Notes: a model not told the origin generated them from the letters alone. A stretch of DNA of 64,000 bases from CAUUJV01 sp963545565 (GCA_963545565.1 CAUUJV010000005.1:44761-108760), one strand, 5' to 3'. Counted from the stretch's first letter, positions 17,803 to 27,147 are shown. Numbers and translations: made by a program.

Positions 17803-19071
17803 ATGACAGGGTCGATGATGAGTGCCGACAAGGCTGAGCTGAGTAACGCTCATGCCTATAATTCTGAGGAGAATTCTATTTCTGAGAATCTAGTTTCTGA
17901 GGTTTCTGCTGTTGAAGAATCCTTCCGCTCTACTGTTGCCCATGACGTTTTTAATCGTTTGAGCGCGGTTGTTGACCCAGAGCTTGGTCGCACAATTACT
18001 GATCTCAATATGGTGGTTGGGATTGATGTTAATGCTCATGATGGTAGCCAAACTTTTGAGCAATTACAGGCATCCGGAAGCCTTGAAGAGCGTCCAGAAT
18101 ATGATGTGACAGTCCACATTGAGCTCACAGTTCCAGGGTGCCCTCTTAGCGAAGCAATCATTACGAAAATTAAGCAGTGTGTAGAAGATTATCCTGCGGC
18201 GAAGCTCAATATTTCCACCGAGGTTGGCTCAATGAGTCAGGAAAAATTGACTGGACTCGTCAATGAACTCAAAGCTGCTCGACGTGAAAATCCGTTCCAT
18301 AAGTCTGGCGTAAAAACAAGGATTTTTGCAATTGCTTCTGGCAAAGGTGGGGTGGGAAAGTCTTCTGTTACCGCCAATCTAGCAGCAACTTTTGCAGCGA
18401 TGGGATACTCTACAGCCGCTATTGACGCTGATATTTATGGTTTTTCCTTGCCAAAGCTATTTGGTGTGCATACTCAGCCTACGAACCTCAATGGCATGCT
18501 GATGCCTGTGGATGCGTGGGGTGTAAAGCTGATGTCTATTGGTATGTTTGCCGGTTCAGATAGAGCAATTTTGTGGCGTGGGCCACGCTTGCAGCGATCT
18601 CTTGAGCAGTTTTTATCTGATGTGTGGTGGGGTGAGCCTGATGTGTTGCTGCTTGATTTGGCTCCTGGCACTGGAGATATGACGATTTCCGTGGCTCAAG
18701 CTCTTCCTAATGCTGAGCTCGTTGTTGTTACGACTCCACAGCCATCTGCTTCTGACATTGCTGTGCGTGCGGGACTAGTTTCTCTACAAGTTCCCGTTGG
18801 TGTTGCTGGTGTTATTGAGAATATGAGTTGGTATGAGCACAAAGGTGAAAAGCTGCGTATCTTCGGTGAGGGTGGTGGACAGCGCGTCTCTGAACAACTT
18901 ACAAATGCGCTTCATAAGGAAATTCCCCTCCTTGAGCAGCTTCCACTCGAAACTGACATTCGTGAGATTGGAGAGAGCGGCCGGCCGGCAGTACTCAAAG
19001 AAGGTGGAAGCTTAGATAACTCACCGCTAGCAGAAGCCTTTAAACATATTGTTGAGCAGCTGATAGCATAA
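17803..19071 (+). CDS. mrp: Mrp/ApbC-type iron-sulfur cluster carrier ATPase
   Basis: A P-loop ATPase that carries and transfers [4Fe-4S] clusters to apoproteins in the cytoplasm. The 422-residue protein begins with a variable acidic stretch, then a MIP18/DUF59 domain (about 45-150, with DPELGRTITDLN and the conserved GCPLSEAI Cys). The Mrp ATPase domain follows with the deviant Walker A SGKGGVGKSS (179-188), LDLAPGTGD, and ENMSWY near 340. The ATP-grasp of clusters usually needs a CxxC, but here the C-terminal pair reads only as weakly conserved, as in some Gram-positive Mrp proteins. The ATG at 17803 has GCGGAT nearby; in-frame ATGs at 17815 and 17818 are alternatives. Confidence 0.93.
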   Translation: MTGSMMSADKAELSNAHAYNSEENSISENLVSEVSAVEESFRSTVAHDVFNRLSAVVDPELGRTITDLNMVVGIDVNAHDGSQTFEQLQASGSLEERPEYDVTVHIELTVPGCPLSEAIITKIKQCVEDYPAAKLNISTEVGSMSQEKLTGLVNELKAARRENPFHKSGVKTRIFAIASGKGGVGKSSVTANLAATFAAMGYSTAAIDADIYGFSLPKLFGVHTQPTNLNGMLMPVDAWGVKLMSIGMFAGSDRAILWRGPRLQRSLEQFLSDVWWGEPDVLLLDLAPGTGDMTISVAQALPNAELVVVTTPQPSASDIAVRAGLVSLQVPVGVAGVIENMSWYEHKGEKLRIFGEGGGQRVSEQLTNALHKEIPLLEQLPLETDIREIGESGRPAVLKEGGSLDNSPLAEAFKHIVEQLIA

Positions 19072-19072
19072 A

Positions 19073-19913
19073 AGTTTTTATCGTGAAACTGACAGAACGG
19101 CTGTAAACCGTTTAGGTGTGGTTGAGGAACTCCCAACTTTAGTGCTTTTTCATGGTTTCCCGTCAGCGTCGCACATGTTCTGTGAGCTAATGCCAGCTTT
19201 GAGCAATGATTTTCATTGCATCGCCATGGATTATCCAGGTTTTGGGCAGAGCGACATGCCATCTCAAGATAATTTTGACTACACCTTTGACCATCTTGCC
19301 CAGATTTGTGAGAAGTTCCTAGAGAATCGCGAACTTTCAAAGTTTGCGATGTACATTTTCGATTATGGAGCTCCAATTGGCATGCGCATTGCTATGAAGC
19401 ACCCAGACTGGGTAACTGGCATTATTTCGCAGAACGGAAACATATATCAAGACGGCTTAGGGGCAAAATGGGAGAATCGCAAAGAATATTGGAAGCATCC
19501 CACTGCAGAACTTCGTGAGTGTTACAAAAGTGCTTTTTCTCGTGAAACGGTAGTAGGACAATATACCTTTGGGACTCCTGAAAATTCTGTTTCTCCGGAT
19601 GGTTATGAACTTGATTTAGCCTATGCTCAGCGTCCAAATTACGATGAAGTGCAGTCTGATTTGATTTTTGATTATCAGACAAACGTGGCTCTTTACCCAC
19701 AGTTCCAAGCATATCTGCGTGAAGAAAAAGCCTAGTCTGTTGGCAGTATGGGGCAAGAATGATCCGTCATTTATTTGGGCAGGTGCACTTGCTTTTAAAA
19801 AAGATCTTCACGACGCTCGTATTGTTCCCATAGACAGCGGCCACTTTGCTTTGGAATCTCATTGTAGTCAAATTGCTGAGGAGATTATCAAGTTCAAGCG
19901 CTGGCTGGTTTGA
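19073..19913 (+). pseudogene. Remnant alpha/beta-hydrolase (haloalkane dehalogenase/epoxide hydrolase-like)
   Basis: The reading frame shows typical alpha/beta-hydrolase order: FYRET start region (19076), LFHGFPSASHMF oxyanion motif, the nucleophile elbow with Asp in FDYGAPIG, and SGHFALES carrying the catalytic His. Two defects are visible. The homology begins immediately after the stop of mrp with no start codon or leader of its own, so the first 10 or so residues are missing; the first in-frame initiation-type codon is the GTG at 19118, inside the domain. A net +1 frameshift also occurs in the A5 run at 19725-19729: frame 2 ends at LREEKA-stop, while frame 0 continues PSLLAVWGKNDPSF to 19913. 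A 205-residue fragment (19118-19735) could still be translated. A decayed gene is likeliest; a sequencing error could explain only the frameshift. Confidence 0.85.
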
Positions 19914-19999
19914 TTGGTATTAAAGAGGGCGGAAATATTCCTGCAGTATTGATAAGGAATAGATTGTTCACTGATACAGTCTGTCTCTGAGTTCAATGT

Positions 20000-20980
20000 T
20001 TACACCGTCTCGCGTTCAATCAGCTTGAGCGAAGTATTGCTTTCGAGGAAAGGCCCAAAATCTTGAGGATTTGCATCGTCATCTACAAGATATTCCGCGA
20101 TAGCATTAGGATCAATGTGTACTGCAATTGTTGTTAGCCCTGGTGTTGCGGCTTGAGCGGCGGGCGTATTGTCAACTCCAAAAAGTCCCACGTGAGTAGG
20201 GATAGTTAGGTTGAAATTTTTCAATGCTGGCATAAGAAGCAGTGCGGTATCGTCGTTGTAACAAGCGATTGCAATTTTTTCTTTATGACGCATAGTTTGA
20301 GAAAAAGTCGAGTTTTTGAATAATTTTTCCAAGTCCATTACGGGGTTCGGGGAAATATCAATGGCTGTAACATTCAATCCGTGCTGAGAGCATGTTTGGG
20401 TGAAACCATGCTCACGTCCCTTCATAATCACATCGCCCTGTGCTTCAGAAAGTCGCGCATAAACGAAGTGATTGTAGCCTCGTTTGATAAAATGTTCTGC
20501 CTGAAGCCGCCCAACTTCGAATTGCGTTCCCGCAAGGTGGGATGAGAGTGAGGCAAAATCAAATTCTGGAATTGATAAGCGCTGAACCAGCTTCTCGTGC
20601 TCAATCGGAAGGGCTGCATAAGCAAGAATCATGCGCGGTTGAGTTGTGATAAGTGCACGCTCAAAAGAAGGGTAGTCAGGCAGTGGCGGTACAAGCATCA
20701 GGGAAAATTTATGCTGAGCAAGTGCTGCGCTGAGGTTGCGAATCTGACGGAAAAATAGCACATTAGGGGCTTGTGGTGGCACAAGAACAACAACATCACT
20801 TTTGCCAGTAACGAGTGCCCTTGCGGCACCTTGGGGATGATACCCAAGTTTATGAGCAGTTTCCTTCACAAGTTTGACTGTTTCTTCTGAAAAACGGTCG
20901 GTTGAGCCATTGAGAATATAGCTGACAGTCGATCGTGAGACTCCCGCAGCTTTTGCTACGTCGGTACTCTTGATTGCCAT
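20000..20980 (-). CDS. LacI/GalR-family transcriptional regulator
   Basis: A 326-residue sugar-responsive repressor. The N-terminal helix-turn-helix is classical (STDVAKAAGVSRSTVSYILNG, about 4-24), followed by the hinge helix and a periplasmic-binding-protein-like sensor domain. The start at 20980 is chosen because AGAGGAG lies seven to twelve bases upstream; longer in-frame extensions to 21067 would put a repetitive basic tail before the DNA-binding domain. It is divergent from the broken MFS transporter and GH2 genes, and a perfect 16-base palindrome with a central CG lies at the transporter promoter. It is therefore probably the local repressor of that locus. The effector is unknown. Confidence 0.92.
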   Translation of the reverse strand: MAIKSTDVAKAAGVSRSTVSYILNGSTDRFSEETVKLVKETAHKLGYHPQGAARALVTGKSDVVVLVPPQAPNVLFFRQIRNLSAALAQHKFSLMLVPPLPDYPSFERALITTQPRMILAYAALPIEHEKLVQRLSIPEFDFASLSSHLAGTQFEVGRLQAEHFIKRGYNHFVYARLSEAQGDVIMKGREHGFTQTCSQHGLNVTAIDISPNPVMDLEKLFKNSTFSQTMRHKEKIAIACYNDDTALLLMPALKNFNLTIPTHVGLFGVDNTPAAQAATPGLTTIAVHIDPNAIAEYLVDDDANPQDFGPFLESNTSLKLIERETV

Positions 20981-21078
20981 GATGCTCCTCTTTTTCCTGT
21001 GTGCTCCTATGTAACACTTTTCTCTACGTATCTTATAGGAAATCTTGTAAGAAATTTTGTATTTCAATTCTCGCTAAG

Positions 21079-21124
21079 TTGCTGTTTTGAAATTAATGAT
21101 ATATGATAAGTCACACGTGTGACT
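21079..21124 (+). promoter_or_regulatory. Promoter and LacI-type operator before the MFS transporter
   Basis: TTGCTG (21079-21084), 17 bases, then TATGAT (21102-21107) form a plausible sigma-70-type promoter. The perfect palindrome AGTCACACGTGTGACT (21109-21124) begins two bases after the -10, over the expected start of transcription. The central CG and even symmetry are typical of LacI-family operators. Confidence 0.75.
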
Positions 21125-21181
21125 AACACTGGTAACACGAGTAGTAGATCAATGATGATTGAAAGTGGCGGTGAAATAGGT

Positions 21182-22528
21182 ATGGTTAGCAAAAAGATAA
21201 AGTCTGTAGCTATCAGTGACAATCAAACGGGTAAGATCGACTTGACTGCTGAGTATGTGGTGAAGAAACCTTTGGAACGCATTAGCCCTTGGTTATGGAT
21301 TATTTATCCAGTTGGAATGGTGGCAATGAGCATTGTGTGGGGCGGTGTTATGCAAGTTCTGCTTGCAAAACAAATTGCTTAGATCGTCCCCGGTTCAACA
21401 CAATCAACTACGGCTTTGGGAATGGTAACGTCTGTTGCTGCTATTTCCAGCGTTATTTCACAGCCTATTATGGGCTGGTTATGTGATCGCACGCCTTTCA
21501 AATGGATTGGTCGCAGAAACATGTGGATTTGTGCGGCAAGTATTGTTGGTGGTCTTGGCTTACTTCTTCAGTCTTCAATTCATTCAACAGTCTTGCTTGC
21601 AATTGTGTGGGCTGCCTTGATGTGGCCACTTAACTCTGTGCAGTCTGCTCTTGCTACCGTTCTTCCTGAACGTGTGCCGGTTAAGATTCGTGGAAGTATT
21701 TCGGGCGTATGTGGCGCAGCACAGACTCTAGGACAGCTTGTTGGTGTGTCTTTGGCAGGTTTATCCACTAATTTGTTTGTCGGATATCTCTTCGTTGCTG
21801 CATCGTTCATGGTTATTTGCCAGATTTTTGCGTTTACTACGAAAGAATATGTGCTTGATGACAATGACTGTGTGATGAGTCAAGAGGAAGTTGCTGCACA
21901 GTCTAAATCTACAGATGGCAAACCTAACTTCTCTATTAAACTTCCTAGCTTCAAAACGGCACGTGATTTCTGGTGGGCATTCATTGGTCGTTTCCTTATG
22001 GTGTTTGGCTATTTCTCTGTAGCAAGTTTCCAGCTTTATATTCTGCGAGATCATATTCAGGTTGGTGACATTAACGCATGCTCCGTGTTCATGGTCACTC
22101 TGACTTCAATCTCTACTGTTGCAGGCATTATTGCTTCTGTTCTGGGTGGATTTATTGCCGATAAGCTAAATCGATTGAAGCTATTCGTGGTTCTTGCAAC
22201 CTTGTGCTTCGTTCCAGGAGGAATTGTTTACTGGGTGATACCTACAAAGACTGGTGCAATGATTGCAATGGGAATTATTGGCTTTGCATTTGGGCTTTAC
22301 ACTGCAGTAGATGTTGCTCTGATTAGCCGTGTTCTTCCGAGTAATGAAACAGCAGCGCAAGATCTTGGAATCATGAATATTGCAACAGCTGGTCCACAGA
22401 TTATCGCGCCTGCTGCTGTGGCTGCAATTGTTGCCCTTACTGGAAGTTATACAACAGTCTTCGCAATCATGATTGTGTCTTGCATTCTTGGCGCGATTGG
22501 TATTTACATGATTAAGAACGTCAGGTAG
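21182..22528 (+). pseudogene. MFS sugar transporter interrupted by an in-frame stop
   Basis: A 12-helix major-facilitator/GPH-type sugar transporter. The ATG at 21182 is preceded by a GGCGGTG/AGGT region. The first membrane helix (about 40-60) reads into MQVLLAKQIA, where a TAG (21380-21382) stops translation. The same frame continues at once with IVPGSTQSTTALGMVTS and the complete remainder of the transporter, including the cytoplasmic loop DRTPFKWIGRRN, to 22528. No frameshift is needed, so this is a point nonsense mutation after 66 codons. Internal initiation at the TTG 21416 would lack the first helix. It is followed 55 bases later by the frameshifted GH2 gene. Sugar specificity is inferred only from the GH2 neighbour. 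Confidence 0.85.
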
Positions 22529-22583
22529 CACAAAGTATCAGAACTTGAGGTCAGATTTTAAGGAAAATATAGAGGAAATAATT

Positions 22584-24993
22584 ATGCAGAAAATTGATTT
22601 TAATAAAAACTGGCGCTTTTCAAAGATGCTTTCTATGTTTGAGTCATTCGGGCCAAAGGCTGATCCTGTGGCTGTTGATTTGCCGCATGACGCAATGCTT
22701 GCCGAGGGGAGAGATCCTCAAAAGTCTGATGGTTCTTCTGTTGGATATTTTAAGGGTGGGCAGTGGAAGTATGAGAAGACTTTTACGGCAGATGAATCAT
22801 GGCGAAATAGACGAGTCTTCCTTGAATTTGAAGGTGTTTATCGCGATGGTATGGTGTATGTCAATGAATCATTTGCAGGACAGTGGGCTTATGGTTACAG
22901 CCAGTTTACTGTTGATCTAAATCCGTTCTTATATTTTGGCGAAGAGAATACGATTCGTGTAGAGCTACGAGCACACAAGGATTCACGCTGGTATAGCGGC
23001 GCAGGAATCTATCGCCCAGTATGGCTGCACATTGGTGAATTAGTGCATATTGATGTAGAGGGGGCTCGGCTCACCCCACAGGTCCTTGCTGGAGGAGTTG
23101 GCAAACTTGAGGTTGATGCCCCAATTAACAACGATGACAATGTCACGCATACAGTGCAAGTAAATAATCGGATTACTGAGTGCAGTACTGGCGAAATGGT
23201 CAGTGAAGAAAAATCTATTGTTACTATAAAGCCACGTTCTCAAGGTGCTGCTCACCAGATTCTCTATGTTAACAAACCTAAATTATGGAGCCCAGAGAAT
23301 CCTGACCTCTATACCGTAGAAACGAAAATTTATGCAGTAGAAGGGGATAATAGACTTCTCGACACGGCTACAGACAACTGTGGTTTCAGAACTATCTGGG
23401 TCACTCCTGAACAAGGTTTTGTTCTTAATGGTGAATCACTGAACCTGCGTGGTTCGTGCATTCATCATGATAACGGTATTCTTGGGGCAAAAGAGTATAA
23501 ATCTGCTGCATATCGCCGCGTGCGGATTATGAAAGATGCAGGATTTAACGCCCTGCGCTCAAGTCATCATCCTATGAGTAAGGAGCTTTTGCAAGCATGT
23601 GATGAATTAGGCATGCTTGTTATGGATGAGTCATTTGATATGTGGCATACGGTTAAGAATTTTGATGATTACGCAGTACGTTTTGAACAGTGGTGGAAAA
23701 AAGATGTTGCAGCCATGGTCGTCAAAGACTATAATCACCCAAGCGTTGTAATGTACTCCATTGGTAATGAAATTATCGAGATTGCATTACCTCAAGCAAG
23801 TGTGCAGTCTCAAGAAATTTCCTCCTATATTCGCTCGATGGATTCTACTCGACTTGTTACGAACGCAATCAACTGTGGCATGGCTATTCAAAATCCTGGA
23901 CGCAGCAATTCTAATGATGCTATTGAAATTGATGAGTTTAATAAGGTTCTTGCTGAAGGTGGATCTATTACCGAGATGATGAAGAGTCCGCGAATTGGCA
24001 ACCTGATTGAAGGTGCTTCTGCAGGCCTCGATGTGGTCGGGCTTAATTATGGTGAAGTTCGATATGAGCCAGACCATGAGAATCATCCGAACCGCGTGTT
24101 TGTCGGCAGTGAAACATTTCCGACGGTGATTGGCGACCTATGGCAGCGTGTTGAGAAACTGCCGTATCTCATCGGTGATTTCACGTGGACTGGGTGGGAT
24201 TACCTTGGTGAGGTTGGGGTTGGCCGGCCAAAGTATGAATCTGATGGAGATATGGGGTTCGCAGCTCAGTATCCTTACCTCACGGGCAACTGCGGAGATA
24301 TCGATATTACTGGTCGTCGCCGCACAGTGTCGTATTATCGTGAAATTGTTTATGGTTTGCGTAAAGAACCTTATGTGTGTGCAGAACACAGATAAGCTCG
24401 ATGAACCATTCTCTCCAAGCGCATGGTCATGGACGGATACGCTCGAAAGCTGGACTTTTGATATCCCTGTGGGTACACCAGTTGTAGCTGAAGCATATGC
24501 GGACGCGGATGAGGTTGCGTTCTTTGTAAACGGTGTGGAAAAAGCTCGTGTTGCAGTCGGGGCAGATATTCCATATGTGGCTCGTGCGGCTGTTGCTTAT
24601 GAGCCTGGTGAGCTCAAAGTTGTGCAATATCGCAATGGTGTTGCTTCAGGAGAATTTAGCGTAGTGACTGTTGAATCTCCTGCTGAAATTCAACTTGTAG
24701 ATGCAACTGATGCTGCGATTGACGATTCTGACGTACGGTTTGTTGAAATATCTGTTGTTGACGCTCAGGGGAATATTTGCGTGAATACTGATTTTGAGAT
24801 TTCTGTATCTACTGAAGGTAGAGCTTCACTTATTGGTCTTGGAAGTGCGGCACCATCGCAAGATGGAAACTTCTTGGGAACAACCTGTACTATGTATCAC
24901 GGCCGTGCTTTGGCAGCTGTATCTGTTGTGAAAACTGGCAGTCTGCGGGTATCTACTGCTGACAAGAAGCTAGGGGCAGAACTCAAATTTTAG
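22584..24993 (+). pseudogene. GH2 beta-galactosidase-type glycosidase, frameshifted
   Basis: A glycoside hydrolase family 2 enzyme of roughly 800 residues, without signal peptide, so acting on imported sugars. The ATG at 22584 has AGAGGA at 22571-22576. Order: sugar-binding jelly roll (WYSGAGIYRPVWLH), immunoglobulin-like domain, then the TIM barrel with the acid/base Glu in YSIGNE and the nucleophile Glu in VGSETFP. The C-terminal part resembles DUF4982 plus a further beta domain. Translation in the first frame stops at 24395 (CAEHR-stop), while homology continues in the +1 frame from about 24380 (TDKLDEPFSPSAW) to 24993. The junction is a (TG)4 run at 24374-24381, a natural slippage site. 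The first fragment (22584-24395) retains both catalytic Glu residues, so partial function is not excluded. Confidence 0.87.
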
Positions 24994-25036
24994 TTGATTT
25001 TTAATTAGAAGAATCAATAATTTGACATGAAACTGG

Positions 25037-25094
25037 AAGCTGTATTCGAATAATCTCTTGGGAAAATCTTGATTATTTGAATACAGCTTTTTTG
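25037..25094 (+). terminator. Rho-independent terminator after the GH2 gene
   Basis: A 19-base stem: AAGCTGTATTCGAATAATC (25037-25055) pairs with 25071-25089 with one mismatch, followed by a T6 run. It is strong and correctly placed 44 bases after the GH2 stop. Confidence 0.88.
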
Positions 25095-25147
25095 CGATGC
25101 GATTATGTGGATTCAGAAGGAAACGCTGGTATATCTGGGTAGGTTAT

Positions 25148-25194
25148 TTGACATAAGACAATTCTGGCAATAGGTTATACTCTCATAATGAGAG
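25148..25194 (+). promoter_or_regulatory. Promoter and candidate operator of the macrodomain-sirtuin operon
   Basis: TTGACA (25148-25153), a 17-base spacer and TAGGTT (25171-25176) can serve as -35 and -10; TATACT at 25176-25181 is an alternative -10 with long spacing. The hyphenated perfect palindrome CTCTCATAATGAGAG (25180-25194) overlaps the predicted start of transcription, suggesting repressor binding. No regulator gene lies beside it. Confidence 0.55.
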
Positions 25195-25227
25195 CTAGTG
25201 TAAGAGTGTCTATTTTTCGGTTGATTG

Positions 25228-26061
25228 ATGGAAGTGGAGATTGTGAACCAAAACGAACGCTGCTTATGGCAAATTAAATATCTGCTTAGCGAAGACCCTG
25301 AGTATGCAAATTTTCCAATTCCAGATGAGAGCGATGAACAAAAGAGGTTATTGCGTGCGCTATTAAATGTGCGTGAGGCTGCTCCAATTAGCGAAGAATT
25401 CTTAAAAGTTCAAGATGAGTATTTGGCGGAAGAATTGAAAGCTGCTGGCGGTGTGGTTGATGTTGAATATATTCCAGTTGATACAGACGGCATTGGCATG
25501 TGGCAAGGAGATATTACGCATCTCAAGGTAGATGCCATCGTTAACGCTGCAAATAATGCTATGACAGGCTGTTATGCGCCAAATCACTTATGCATCGATA
25601 ATGCGATTCATACTTTCGCCGGTGTACGGCTTCGCAACGAATGCGACCGGATTATGAAAAAACAGGGACATCCAGAACCAACTGGCCAAGCCAAAATTAC
25701 TCCTGCCTATGATTTACCCAGCAAGTATGTGATTCACACAGTTGGCCCCATCATTAACAATGGGGTAGTGAGTCCGCATGATGAGGAGTTATTGCGCTCT
25801 TCGTACATATCTTGTCTAGATTGTGCGGCGGAAAATGGCCTAGAAAGTATTGCCTTCTGCTGTATTTCAACGGGTGTTTTTGCATTTCCGAAAGAATTTG
25901 CCGCCCAGATTGCTGTTGATACAGTACGAAAATATCGAGTATTCCATCCCAATAACCTCAGTAATAACTCAAATGACAACTCAGGTACATCGCTAAAACG
26001 CATTATTTTCAACGTTTTTGGAGATGATGACGCAAGGATTTACCGTGACTTACTCAACTGA
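25228..26061 (+). CDS. Zinc-type macrodomain ADP-ribosyl hydrolase
   Basis: A 277-residue protein with a helical N-terminal region (about 1-85) and a macrodomain (about 85-275). The macrodomain core reads WQGDITHLKVDAIVNAANN, then GCYAPNHLCIDNAIHTFAG and STGVFAFP. The Cys115, His120, Cys122 set in CYAPNHLC matches the zinc-ligating motif of zinc-dependent macrodomains that travel with class M sirtuins. Those enzymes remove ADP-ribose that the sirtuin partner places on a lipoylated GcvH-like protein (established for Staphylococcus and Streptococcus operons). The stop overlaps the sirtuin gene by 17 bases, so both are made from one message. The start is ATG 25228; TTG 25225 and GTG 25243 are alternatives, and none has a strong ribosome-binding site. 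Confidence 0.9.
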   Translation: MEVEIVNQNERCLWQIKYLLSEDPEYANFPIPDESDEQKRLLRALLNVREAAPISEEFLKVQDEYLAEELKAAGGVVDVEYIPVDTDGIGMWQGDITHLKVDAIVNAANNAMTGCYAPNHLCIDNAIHTFAGVRLRNECDRIMKKQGHPEPTGQAKITPAYDLPSKYVIHTVGPIINNGVVSPHDEELLRSSYISCLDCAAENGLESIAFCCISTGVFAFPKEFAAQIAVDTVRKYRVFHPNNLSNNSNDNSGTSLKRIIFNVFGDDDARIYRDLLN

Positions 26062-26980
26062 TATTTCAGATTTACAAGCAGCTCTTGTTGAATGTGATTC
26101 CATATTTATAGGAGCTGGCGCTGGCCTTTCAACGTCTGCTGGATTTGCCTATTCTGGCGAGTTCTTTGAGAAGTATTTCTTTGATTTCCACAAGACTTTC
26201 GGTGTAGAAGATATGTATTCGGGTGGTTTCTATCCATTTCCGAATAGTCGTGTGAAGTGGGCATGGTGGGGCAGAGTTATTTGGTTGAATCGTTTCGTTG
26301 CGGCGCCGAAGAACACTTACCCAACTCTGCTTAATGCAGTGAAAAATAAAGACTATTTCGTCATCACAACAAATGTGAATCATCAATTTCAGATAGCCGG
26401 CTTTGATAAGTCGCGCTTATTTTACACTCAAGGCGATTACGGTCTTTTACAGTGCTCAAAGCCTTGCCATCAGAAAACGTATGATAACGAGTCAATCATG
26501 CGTAGAATGCTTGAATCACAAGGTTTCACAATTGCGGAGGATAATTCGCTTACTCTTCCAGATGTGGAAACTAATGGTAGTGTTCCAATATCTATGGAAA
26601 TTCCAGAAGAACTTGTGCCAAAGTGCCCGGTGTGTGGTGAAGAAATGACCACAAATCTGCGTGTTGATAGTGCTTTTGTGCAAGACGATGGTTGGAATGT
26701 GGCTGCCCAAAATTACTCTGATTTTGCTAAAACCCATCTGAATACAAAAACTTTGTACTTAGAACTTGGTGTAGGTATGAATACTCCGGGGATAATCAAA
26801 TACCCATTTTGGAACAGTGTATATCAGAATCCTCAAGCCATATATGCATGTATAAACAAAGGTGAGGCATACCCGCCGCAGGAAATTGTAGATCGCTCAA
26901 TCTGCATCAATGATGACATCGATGACGTTTTACAAAAGTGCTTGCTCCACTGCGGGCCGTCTTCTGCAACAGATATTTAA
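26045..26980 (+). CDS. Class M sirtuin (SirTM-like) protein ADP-ribosyltransferase
   Basis: A Sir2-fold protein of 311 residues: NAD-binding GAGAGLSTSAGF (23-34), zinc-site pairs CSKPC (137-141) and CPVC (194-197). In place of the deacetylase TQNIDxLH it has TTNVNHQF (108-115), and where canonical sirtuins carry the catalytic His it has LFYTQGDYG with Gln129. These changes mark the SirTM class, which mono-ADP-ribosylates rather than deacetylates. The third residue of the NxD motif is Asn here. The GTG at 26045 has AAGGA six bases upstream; ATG 26024 would add seven residues. The usual operon partners, GcvH-L and lipoate ligase LplA2, are absent: the next sequence is an antitoxin remnant, then convergent glnA. 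Confidence 0.9.
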   Translation: MTYSTDISDLQAALVECDSIFIGAGAGLSTSAGFAYSGEFFEKYFFDFHKTFGVEDMYSGGFYPFPNSRVKWAWWGRVIWLNRFVAAPKNTYPTLLNAVKNKDYFVITTNVNHQFQIAGFDKSRLFYTQGDYGLLQCSKPCHQKTYDNESIMRRMLESQGFTIAEDNSLTLPDVETNGSVPISMEIPEELVPKCPVCGEEMTTNLRVDSAFVQDDGWNVAAQNYSDFAKTHLNTKTLYLELGVGMNTPGIIKYPFWNSVYQNPQAIYACINKGEAYPPQEIVDRSICINDDIDDVLQKCLLHCGPSSATDI

Positions 26981-27082
26981 TACAATTTAGAAACCTTAGC
27001 AGCGATGGAGGAAGCAAAGCGAATTTCTACTGATTCATCAGTTCCTAGCTACAAGACTTGGACAGAGCTTAAAAAGCTTTAG
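26981..27082 (+). pseudogene. RelB/DinJ antitoxin 3' remnant
   Basis: Directly after the sirtuin TAA, the same frame reads YNLETLAAMEEAKRIS, about nine residues more, then YKTWTELKKL and a stop at 27082. This matches the end of RelB/DinJ-type antitoxins (the ET-AAMEEAKRI and YxxxxELKKxL pattern). Only about 33 codons remain. The N-terminal DNA-binding half and any toxin gene are missing, so this is a deletion scar. Confidence 0.7.
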
Positions 27083-27103
27083 ATGAGTAAGACCAGAGTA
27101 TAG

Positions 27104-27147
27104 AAAATCCCCTTTAGCTGTTTATAACAGGCTAAAGGGGATTTTTT
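27104..27147. terminator. Bidirectional terminator between the sirtuin locus and glnA
   Basis: A perfect 15-base stem, AAAATCCCCTTTAGC (27104-27118) with 27131-27145, a 12-base loop, and T/A runs on both sides. It serves glnA on the minus strand and the macrodomain operon on the plus strand. Confidence 0.92.

Noticed and set aside
21380..21382. TAG read as a recoded codon (selenocysteine or pyrrolysine) in the transporter
   Set aside because: No SECIS-like element or pyrrolysine machinery visible, and the neighbouring gene is also broken; nonsense mutation is simpler.
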